Of a stretch of 64,000 bases of DNA, positions 1-12,300 are shown piece after piece. The stretch lies in contig NC_064037.1 in assembly GCF_932526225.1 (NCBI RefSeq), forward strand, positions 6,740,203-6,804,202, read 5' to 3'. Position numbers and translations under genes: made by a program. Origin of the DNA: Nematostella vectensis. Its lineage: Eukaryota; Cnidaria; Anthozoa; Actiniaria; Edwardsiidae. The notes beneath the pieces were generated by a model, which was given only the letters and a program-made list of their open reading frames with translations, ran no database searches and had not been told where the DNA came from. Position 1 is the first letter of the stretch. The number at the start of each line of letters is the position of its first letter.

Positions 1-329
1 TTTCTTTGTGGTGATTTCAAACTCGCCGGGTCATGCCAAAAGCAAAAACCCAAATAAGAAATAAACAAGCTCACTATTCTCCACCTTTCTAAATAAAAAA
101 ATCTCACTTTGCTCTAGCTTGTCTAAGTTTCTGAGTCCAATAAGTAAGTTTTGTTGGGGTTCGTAACACATAGAGGCTATAGATTGCAAAACTGTCTCAG
201 CTTAAAATCAAGTAATCTGTAAAATTTTCACAATTTTTCAGCAAACATTAATTTTAAAGCAAAAAAAACAACACTATATTTGGGAACAAAAAAAATTTTC
301 TGTCTTATATTGATCCTATTGCATTCCAG

Positions 330-3300
330 CAATTCAAGAAAATGATTGAGAATCAGATAGCCAATCACAAAGAGTCTTTCAAACCAGTGAAGATTAAACT
401 TGTGCCCCCACCAGCAAACTGTGCTTTTGTGACCTTCAGGTAACTGCTTTTCTTTAATTATTGACAGATACAGTACAACACATTCAGTTCAGGAATCAAG
501 TATCATAACCCCACCCCCCCACCCACCCCCTATCCATTTTTTTTAATGAACATCACAGGTTTCCCGTACACTCGCACTGCTGAAGAATAAATTTCCAGAT
601 CTTTGAAACAACAGTATTTTAGCTATTGTTGATATTTTTTTTTTCTTTTATTTCTCCATTTCCCTCTTGGGCATACAGAAATGAGGAGGAAAGAATGGTA
701 TGTCATAGTTTATGCCTTCATAAACATTTGAAAATTGTCATTTCACTATACACTTTTAATTTCTTACAATATGTATGCTTATGTTTCCTATTCAGAAAGC
801 CTTGAAGATTCTGTCAGGATCAAAATGGAGGGGGAAAATTCTTCGTACAAAAGTAAGGATAACCCTTTGCTCTCATTACAGTACAAGCCATTTTCACTTG
901 TAACCACAAATTACCCCAGGAAAAATCCAGAGATCAAATGGTATGAGTGGTGGAGGAATGAAAACACATAGCAAAGAGAAATTGCTTGAGATTCTGAAGG
1001 TATCCCACAAATATGCGCAACACTTGTGATGAAATGTGATCAATGACAGATGCTGGCAGAGATGTCCTACACTGTATAGCACTTTCACAGGAAAAAGGCT
1101 ATAAATCAAATTTTGCGAAACAAAGAGTAATCAGAATCCTGTGCCACAATATCGTTAAAAAGAAAAATTATATAATATATGTACTGTTCAGTCAGCTGTC
1201 TTGAAGCACACAGAAGTACAATCTCTGACAAGACAGACAATTGTTTCCTGTTAACATGTTAGATATTACTGGGTCCTATTATCACAGGGCCTAAACTAGG
1301 TCCTGAGGGTATCTGTGATAGAGGTAGAGTCAACTATTATGTCCACTTCACATGGTTGAAGTCTTGTTTTAGATAATTATTATTTCCTTTTTTTCTAAAG
1401 TTGGCAAAGGCTCTGAAGGATCCTGTAGTTGTTAAGCAGAAGGCAGCAGAGGGAAAAGAAAGAAAAAGAATGATTCAAGGTGTTTTACCACAAAATGTAT
1501 TGTACTGTACAAATTTATTCAAAAGTACACTCAAATGATTTCTGATACATGTTCCCTTTTCCATCACCAGAGGCTGCTGAGAGGAATCCTGATGCCAAGA
1601 GGGCAAAGACCGGAGGGGATAAAAATCAAGTTGACTTCTTTGCCAGGTTGGCATTATTAAAAAGATAAATATCCAGAATTGTAAGAGCATAGATGATAAT
1701 GGTGTTGAGTTGAAGGCATTGTAAGTCATTTCAGAAAGCTGCCATAAAATTTGAATTTGCAAAAAAATGTCTATTGTACAGATTTTGACGTTTTTATTTA
1801 AAAGTACAATAAATATATTGTCTCCTCTAAACTTGTATAAAACTTGACTAGTAGTTTAAAGAGTAGTCAATTTAACTTCATCTGATAAAGGATTCATTGA
1901 TAAAAGTTTAAAATAAGTCTTCTTACATTAAAATGAAGATGACCTGTTTTGACCACCTTAACCAGTACATATGCCCAATGGCAATTGTAAACTGTTAGTT
2001 TGACTATTAAAATTACTATAGACCTTATCTACTTCTAAATGCAGTAGGATAAATCATGCAATTACTTAATCAATATACATGTCCTTATACATCCGTCAGT
2101 TTTGCCATTTGCTATTGTATATTCCACATTGTGAATGAGTACTTTTTTGTAAAGACATGTTTTAACTACCGTAGTGTATTGAATAGTTTTCTATGTTTAA
2201 TGTTTAGGTTAAATGACTCTGTCACACCGTTATGGTCAAAGCCTTACTCTGAACAACTGGAGGTAAGGTTACATACAAATGAGCTGTCGCTAATCAGACG
2301 TTTGTTTTGACACTGAATGCTGCTGTTTTGCTCTAGTTCAAGAATCAGAAGATTGAGGAATTCTTGAAAAAACTCACCAAGCAAATAAAGGATATGATGG
2401 AGTTGAAGGTATATTACAAGATAAAAAAATATTTACAAATATCATTTATATCATACATTCAAGGCAAATTGGGGTCTTGTAATAGGAAATGTTTAAAGCC
2501 CACATTTTTGACCACCATTATTTTTTATCAGTGATTTATGGGTAATGTGTTTTTTTATTTATTTCACAGGGTACATGGGTTGAGGAAGAGAGGTAAGTGG
2601 GCTGACTTGATTTTCACATTTGTGAAAAAAAAATCTTACTACATACACACTCATTTGCATTTTGTCCTTCCTTTCATCTGTTTTAGTAAAGTGAGAAATG
2701 GTATTTGCTGTGAACTACAGAAGTGTGAAGAGTCGGTAAGAATCACACCAACATTACAGTGCCTTTGAGATCATTTCCTATCAATTAAACTATCTCAAAT
2801 GCTCAATGAATCAATCAATGCTATATCCTCCTTTCAGCCTATTGTTGATGGCTATCGCAATAAATGCGAGTTCACTATTGCTGAGGGGCCAAAAGGAGGT
2901 ACTGTATCGAGGACCTTACAAAACAGGTTTGAAATGTGGTGCTACCACAACCGGCCCTCTCCACCCCTGGGTACGCAACCCAAACAGCAAGTGGAAAAGG
3001 AAAGGAAAGATAAGAAATAAATGGATATTGAAATCAGCAAAATGCTGCCTTCTCTTCCACTGGGTATACAACCCACACAGCCAAGATAAGGCATACTACA
3101 GAACATATTCCCTGCTGATAGTGTATGAAAGCTCAATTCAGCATCTGCTTTTCCTTTTTGGAATTTTCTTATTGATCTCCTGTTGACAAGATTGTCAACA
3201 TTGATAGTCTACAAAGTACTAAAGTTGTTGTTTTAGAAGCCTCATATGTATTGACTTTGGTTCCCTCTTGCAGCAAAAACTGTTGGATTTAGAGTAGGAT

Positions 3301-6300
3301 CTTATAAAGGTTAGTGGTTGTCCTTCAAGCATGGCAATATATGCTGTGGTAAATCCCAGTCACAACACGCCAGTAGGTGTAGAAGCAGCTCTTAGACCAG
3401 GTCCCAGGTAGGAAAGTCAGAGTGTTCAACCATCCCGATTTTGTTGGGATTCTCCCAATTTTGCCTGGATTTCCTGATTTCAAGGGGGAAAAAAATTCGC
3501 AGCCATAAACGAAAAATCCTAATTTCTAAAGTCTAGAGGGTACGCAAAGTGTTGCAGAAAGTGGCATCCAGTTAAAAATTGTTGCAAGCTTTTAAAGAAA
3601 TTTCCTTCCTTATTTGTTGTAAAGTGAGTATGTTTTTATTTTTTTTTTTAACCTTGTTGTGATTGTTGATTATTGTTTAGAGGGATACAGTGGTGTTATT
3701 GAGCCTTTTAATTGCTGTCACATATCAAAAACAGCCAAGAAAGTTGCTAGTGTGAGTATAAAGTCACATTGAAAACATCCTATAAAGCTGGAAATAAAGG
3801 AATTATAGCTGACCAATGCGTAGTAGCAATGTAACTATAAAAAAAACTTTTTGTCATTTCAGGCATTCCAGAAGTATATAAGGAACTCCCCCTTGCCAGA
3901 GTATGACCTATGCTTTCATACTGGGTAAGTATATTTTATATTTAATCTTTTTCCAAAAGATTTGTCCTACTTCTCACTATAATGTTTTAAGTCCAAGGAA
4001 AATAAAAGCATGTGTTTTTCTCCTAGACATTGGCAGACACTAACTGTTAGGTCTACTGTGCTGGGGGAAAGCATGGCCATTGTTCAATACAACCCCCAGA
4101 AGATGAGTGCAGTAAGTTGTCAGTCTCTCCACCTGTCAGCCGCCTGTCCATCTATCTGCATATCTGTCTGTCCATTCATCTATGTATTGTCTGTCCACCT
4201 GTCTGATGGCTTCAAAGAATCTAATTCACCAGTGTTTGCTTTCCTGTACATGCAGTATGATAGTTAAACAACTTGCCGGTGTTAGTTTACCAACTGGGTT
4301 GGTTTACCAACTTGGGTTTGTCATGCTTACACATTGTGTTTTATAGACGGAAATAGCAACAGAAAATGATAAGATCAGGAGATACTTTTTGGAAGGAGAA
4401 GGAAAAGAGTGCAACCTCACATCATTGTACGCTCAAGTGAATGCAACAAGAGCTGTTGGTTGCCAGTCACCAGCTCCATTTACACACCTACTTGGAGAGA
4501 AGGTAATAATCAAATCATTAGCTTTTTGTTCCACCTAGCCACATAGGGATAGGATGAAGGTGGGAGTTCGGGCTGCATTCTGGCAGTTTCTGGTAGATAA
4601 GGTATGCAAGTGGTTAGTGTCTCAATTTACATTTCTTCTATCAAATAAGGAAAAAGTTAGTCTTCGGCCTCGGTCAGTATTTTCAAGACCTCTGTCACTG
4701 TATTTCACAATACGGACCTCACAGCTGTAAAATAACATGTATTTATTGGGCCCAATTTAAGCCACGAATAATGGATAATGTAGGCCCATGTTCCCTCCCT
4801 TATATGTTCTCCCAATCTTTCCTATGTGTTGACCTAGGTTATTCATGAGGTCATTTGTGATGTAAAGTTTGGGATATCACCAAATGCATTCTTCCAAGGT
4901 ATGTGTAGACCGTAACATTTTGGCCTTAGATTATCTATGGTATTTATGATACAATTGGCTAAGTAGTTTTTGTAGGGATTTTTAGGGTGGGCACTAAGGG
5001 CTGTAGCAGGGAGTGGGGCACTAACGGCACCTGCCCCCCCCCCCAATATATATTTTTTTGATTATAAGGGAATGACCAGTAGGGGCATGGCTGTGACCCC
5101 AATTATTTTCTTAATGTTTCTGTATTGTGCCCATCCAATATTTCGAGTCACTTGACTTCACTAGTCTTACACTCTGGCATAGCTTTGAAAGCTGGCCTGA
5201 CCGTAATTTTGACTTGGGATACTGGTAAATGGCTCGCCCAGTGTGATATGCTCTGCTATTGCCAACATTACAAAGATAAAAGAAAGTTAGCCACTTGGCA
5301 CGGAGATAACTGTATTGAACAACATGAACTATACAAATAGGTGGAATCCCCACTGGCTTTAATTGGTTCATTTTTCCCCGAAACTGCCAAGTACCAATAC
5401 TGGTCACACCAATTTGATTGAATATACCATAACTCCTGTGTCTCTTGATTTCTAAAAAAAGAAGGCTTGCATTTGAATCACAGCTAAAGCCGCATTGTCA
5501 CCAGTTTACTTCCGAAGGTCAGACGGAAACCTCAACCAACAAAAAACAAAAGAATCTATTAGAATCCGAGATATTTAACAGATATTTAATATTTAACATC
5601 CACTTTAAATTATCAGTCACATCCTTCCAATAGACACTGTGCTTTACCATATTGAAATATTTTCAGCCTTTTCCGTTAAAAATAATAGGAGATTGTTACG
5701 TAATTGATCGGAAGTAAACTGGTGACAATGCAGCTTTAATTTGTCTTACTAAAGCCCTGAGTTAATGAAATAAGGGGTGTATAAGACCTCTGACAATGAC
5801 CACATCTACCGCCTGGTGTACTAATAGGGAAAAAAAACAAAAAAAAACCAATCCCTTGCTTGCTTGGCTATGCTTAGTTTAAAGAGGTATGAATATTTTG
5901 CTATTTGTTGCAGTGAATTCTAAAGCAGCGGAGAAGATGATTCACATAATCAGTCGATGGATGGGGGAGCAGAAAGAGACCACACTTCTAGGTAAGATCC
6001 TACAGCCCAAGCCCTAACTAATAACACTGAGACAACCCTATAGACCTTGCGCTAGATCACTTAGCATGAGTCTGGGAATGGAGACCACACTTTTTGGTTC
6101 TTCCAAAGAGGGATCTGTTTAGGAGCCAACTTAATATAGCATATCAAATCTATTCTTTATGCAACCAACACTAAAGACATCTTAAAATTAACTTAAAATT
6201 AAATTACCGTTTTTACCGGCGTATAATGCGCACCCGGGTATAATCCGCACCCCAATTTACAAGGCCTTCGAAAACCCGAGTATTTGAAAACCCGAGTATA

Positions 6301-9300
6301 ATACTTCATTGAAGATGATAGCTCAATATGAATGATCGTTTACTATTACAATTATTACAATATTCACACTATTGTATAATGCATATCGCACAGTAGCAAG
6401 TTTGTTGTACCTATTTATGTGTGCCCTTTGGGCATTTGAGTGCGCTGCGGCCCTGATCTAAGGAAGTACCCATGGCTTATTGGTACTCCCTTTGGAATAA
6501 AATCACTAAGGGGTTAGACACCAGCCTTCCTGAAGAACCCGGAAAGAATATAACTTCTTATTTACCTTGTTGATGACATACTCCACATGTTTTTTTCCAG
6601 GAGAGATCTGAACTAATGTATACACAAAGAACCTTGTAATTCTCTTCTTCTTTCTTTTTTTTCACAAGATATCTGTTGTGGGACTGGCTCGATTGGTCTT
6701 TGTCTAGCAAAGGTATTTTATTTTAGCTAGGGTATACACCTATTTCAAATGAGTATCTTATAAAACAAACACAGGTTTCTAAACTGCACATCTGTTGTTT
6801 ATGTGGCATGACTAGAAAAGCTACAGTCAAGCTGTATGAATGACTAGAATGACTGGTCTGCATAGGCATGGTGGAATCGAGAAAAACAAGCAGTATAAAC
6901 TTCTCTAGCCCATCCTTGATGTGCCTCTTAACCTTACATGACTCTCGTCTAGACCTGGATTTAGACACTTATCTGTTACCGAACAACCACTGCGGCGTAT
7001 GACACATGGATTGTCAGATTGTAAACTTACTTGAAAAAGGTGTAAGAAACTTTAAATTTATTTAGATGAAATATGAGTAGATATTTTATTTAACCTTTTT
7101 TTATATTTTTGCTCTTTCTACAGTACGTATCGAAAGTGATTGGAGTTGAAGTGATACAGAGCGCTGTAGAAGATGCCAAACAGAATGCCATCATGAATGG
7201 TATGTTATATATGGCTAGGCATATCAGTATTGAAAATGTGGTTATTCTTTATCATGTCTATTCTACTAAATATTTTCTACACTTAGCAGCGGTCAGTTAA
7301 AAAACTGTCATTTTCCATTTACCATTCGCACTGGCGACTTTTTTTCAAAACAAGGTGTATACAGTCAATTATCGCTATTTTGACCTTAAAGTTTAACTAG
7401 GAATAAGCTAAAATTTAAATTTGAAAATGGAACACAAAGATTGCTTCGATCCTGCCAGAAATGTGGCAGACATGTATAACATTATCACTCTCCAAATGGG
7501 TTTCTTCTTCTTCTTTTTTTTTTTACTTTTTATCAAAAGTTTTTGCTTTCAAAACCGGAAGAAGCTCAAAGTTAAAACAGCATCTTCGAAATGAAATTAC
7601 TTCTGTATGTACTGGTTGTATGTTACGATACAAATAGTGCGTGGCGAAGGGGTTTTTCAACAGCGTCACCTGTCTTCAATATCTTTTTTTTTTTTTTTGC
7701 TTTTTTATTTCATTTTCCTAATACAATTCTTCGAAGGATCAAGTAAATGAACACAAAAGATTGCTCTGCTGCTTGTCTCAACATTATACGCGCAAAGTGG
7801 GTTCGGCATCGATATTGATCCTGTATGTGTGTTGATGCTAGGGCGATCGCTTCTCATCCCCCGTAATAACCCCGCTTGTCGCCGCAGGGGTGTAATTGGG
7901 ATTATACATGTAAAATATACTAGAAAGAGGAACCTGAGCAGAGTCTCTCTTCATTGGACGAAAGTCTAATGATGTTGCGTTAAAAAATAGTTATATCCGG
8001 CTACTGTTTTCATACAGTTTACTTTTGTCTCCATTTGATACGGCTTTAATAATAACATAGGGCAGATGGTTGATAGTACAAAGACTACGATCGTGTTATT
8101 CGTTTTGTCATTCTAGGAAAGTCGCCAAGTGTAATATTGCATATCATTACGCACTCAAAACTTATGAATTTATCATGAATTTATCTTCTGTTGATGCGAG
8201 GTTAAGCACCTTACAAAGGCAACTCACTTCACGATCAACAGCTCGCATTGCCTTGGAGACTTTGACGTTTGACGTGCTCCATGTTATAGGTCTGGTCGGT
8301 AACTCTCTTGTCTTGTGGATCGTCAACAAAAAGAGGCATCAGCGCAAGACCATTAACTTATTCGTCGGAGCACTAGCAGTTTCGGATCTTCTGCTGATTG
8401 TTAACTTAGCATGTTTTTCAAGCCCTTCAGTAGTGCTAGGAAAGTGGCCGTTTTCTGGCTTCTTCTGTCAATTCCATGGGCTCTGCATCGCACTTCTTGC
8501 TAGCGCATCGCTATTGCTTATGGCTGTCACTGCTGTCAATCGCTACCTCCAAGTCGTGCACGCGAACTATTATCGAAGGTTGTTCACCCGAAAGCGCACG
8601 AAACTCTTCATTTATGGGACGTGGGCGTTGGCTTCCATTTCGCCAATCCAATATTTGGCGAGCGGAGAATTGTATTTTTTCAACCCTGGAAAATTATTTT
8701 GTTTTCAAGGACCTGACTTAAACCCAAATACTTTGTTTGTATACATAAGTGGTGGTACTTCGATGTTTGTAGTGTTATTGTGTTATCAGAAGATCTTTCA
8801 GACCATTCGTAATCACCAGGGCAGAGTTACTGCCATGCAACAAAACACCAACCCCATAAACGGGCCAAACATTCAAGATATCAAAATCACTCGAACTCTT
8901 TTCTTGACTGTGGTGGGATTTGTGTGTTGTTGGACTCCGATTTTGATCATCGATTTTATCGACCTTGCTCGAGGCACATTCTCATTTCCTCGGGAACTTT
9001 ACCTATTCTATTCCTGGCTTGGAGCGCTATCTTCCGTCATAAATCCTTTTATATACGGCGTTATGAACCCTATGTTCCGAGAAGAATTCAAGAGGATCTA
9101 CCTCAGAGTACGATGTATTGATAGCAGCCAGGTGGAGGTGTTTTAGTAAACACTCGCTATGCCATATCTGATTGGGGATGTAGTGTTTATGAATCATTTT
9201 ACACACGGCGTTATGAACCCTTTGTTCCGAGAGGAAGACTATAAATATCTGATTTAGAATACAAAATACAGTTAAAAACCGAGTAAGAACCTTCATTTCT

Positions 9301-12300
9301 GTGAGTTAGCCTAAACAGGTTTTTGTTCAAATGGAAACTTCCTACTTCAACAAATAGGATTCTTGAAATAGCTTTGCAGCTGCAACACTTAATAAAATGA
9401 TTAAGAAAATATGAACCTGTTTTTCTTTTTCTTGTTTTTTTTTTTTTTTTTTTTGGGGGGGGGGGGGGTGTAAACAACAATTTTTGGGCTAACAGCTTCT
9501 TAAGTTTCAGTTTTTTTTAAAGGTTTTTACTGTATGGATAGGATTGTAGAGGTGTTTAACACTTGAGCAGACACTGGGTATACCATACCTGGTCGGAATG
9601 TAGAGGTTTGTACCTTATTTTAGGAAATTAACGTTGGTAGATATTAACGTGTATTAACCGTACGCGTATCAAATTAACGCGCATTTTTGGACAACTTGTG
9701 TCAAAACAATTTGGGCCAAATGTATTCAAATAAACTTAACGCTGATCCTGAAGACATATTTTTTGGGTAATTTGCTGCTCGGAAATATTACATTTACGAA
9801 ATACTATTATCATCAAGCATGCAAGCTTTTACGGTTAGAGAGAACAACGACCGATTGAAAAATTACCTAACGTGATCAAAGAAGCCAACTAAACGTGTGG
9901 ATTTCTTTATTAATAAACAGAGTATGGTTTTAAATTCGTTGAATTTTGTATTCGATCTTTCATAAAATTCAGTATTAATTAACTTTTTCTAAATTAACGT
10001 TTAACTTTATTAATGTAATACAAATAAACAATAAACTTAATTAGGATATATTTAATTAACGCGAATTTCTCGAATTTTTCAAATTCGCGTTTATTTAGTG
10101 GATTGCTAGTGATCATGTTGCCAAGTACCGAGTATGCTCCTGTTCAGATTTTATTTTTTTTATTATTATTATTTCTGTATTTTTTTTTTTGAATTGGGGT
10201 TCTTGTGACGAGTTGTTTCCCTCTAACCCAGTCCCCACTCTTTCTTGAACACGCCACAGGAAGCTCGAAATCGAAAAAAAGCCTTTTTCCCAAATCACTT
10301 GTGACGCCTGCGGAGGAGGTTAGGGGCATATTACAGTACCAAGCATTTCTGGGCGTAATTTATAGGTGAAATTAAATATGCAATTCTCCAGAAAGTGCGC
10401 TGTTATATGCGCACGAACTCCTGCGATATAGATATACATATATAAATATATACGTCAAATGTGACGTCTAGGAAGTTGACTACTCGCTTGTTGGCTTCTA
10501 TGGTGGTAGTCTACTTCCTAGACGTAACATTCGACCTGAACCGCAACACCTACCAGCCTTTCACCAAACCGAACGCCCCGCTACAGTACGTCCACTGCGA
10601 GAGCAACCACCCGCCTACCATCACAAAGAATATCCCTGCCAGTATCAACAAACGCACTCGACGAAAGCACTCGACGAAAGAGGTTATAACTACACGCTGC
10701 ACTACGAACCAAACACCACAAGCAAACGTAAGAACCGTCAACAACATCATCTGGTACAACCCCCCTTTCAGCAAGAACACAAGCACCAACATCGGCCACA
10801 GATTCCTCTCACTCATAGACAAGCACTTCCGTAAAGACCACAAACTCAGTAAAATCTTCAACCGGAACACAATCAAGATCAGTTACAGCTGCATGAGCAA
10901 CACCAAGCAGATAATTGACAGCCACAGCAAACGCATAATCGCCTCATCAATTACAACCGAAGACGTCCCTACCTCCTTCGCCACCGCCAATAACAAAACA
11001 TGCAACTGCAGGCAAAAGAACGCGTGCCCCCTTGACGGAAACTGCCTCCAATCATCTGTAATCTACTAAGCTACTGTAACAAGAAAGGACAACAACACCT
11101 CCGAAACCTACGTAGGACTTACCGAGAACGATTTCAAGACACGATATAGAAACCACACCGCCTCATTCCGACACGCTAAACACAGAAACTCGACCGAACT
11201 AAGCAAGTACGTATGGAGCCTCAAAGACAACAACATCGTACACTTTATTTCATGGAAAATCCTGTCATCTCACTCCGCCTACAACAGCTCTAGTAAAAGA
11301 TGTAATCTCTGCCTCAAAGAAAAACTGATCATTATTCGCCAACCCAAGCTATCAACTTTAAACAAGCGTAACGAGCTAGTGTCTTCGTGCCACCACAGGA
11401 ACAAAGCCTAGTTATGCAACAGCTGAACTATTCAATTTCATCATAACAGCCATTCAAATTTCGCGCCCTATTTTTATGTAAATTTTGTATACAGATAGTA
11501 TACAAGGTGATGGTAGTAATGTATTCTTAAAAAATCTCCTGATGAGTGGGCAACCACGAAACAGGCTTGTAGAGATGAAACGGTAGTTCGCGTGTTTTTT
11601 TTTTTCTACAAACCAAGATATATCCCGCTCTACACCTGTGTATTGAGCACTGTTCTATGAACGCTTGCACTCTGCACTATATATATAATATGTAGATATA
11701 GACATAGATATAGATATAGATGTCTATATATAACATATAGATATAGATATCTATATATACATTTATATAGAGATGACTTGTTTCCTTAGGTATCACCAAT
11801 GCCGAGTACGTATGCGGTAAAGCTGAAGATGTCTTCACCTACAAGAGCATGAAGAGGCTACGAAGATTCACTCAGTGTATTGGGATCATGGACCCACCGC
11901 GCGCAGGAGTTCGTGAGTCAACCTCTTCCATGGGCAGGAAGTTTTTAACACTTGTATGTCCCTGACACAGGCGTTTGCTAACGTTCATATCTATTTTCAG
12001 ACAAATCTGTGATCGATGCGATCCGCAAGTACGACAAGCTGGACAAGTTGATCTACGTGTCGTGCGCTCCCGACCACGCCATTCCCAACTTACTCGAGTA
12101 AGAGTTATAAGACACCTCATAACCTGCACCACACCCATCAAACACCTCACCACACCCATTATACACCGTACCACACCACACATCTTACCTACACCACACC
12201 CATCGGACATCACACCGCACAACAACCTACACGACACCCATCAGACACCTCACCTCACCACACATCTTACCTACACCACACCCATCGGACACCACCTCAG

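Noticed and set aside
10550-10876. - strand hydrophobic ORF opposite the Penelope-like element
   Set aside because: Shadow of the + strand element; the + frame has clear RT-thumb and GIY-YIG motifs.
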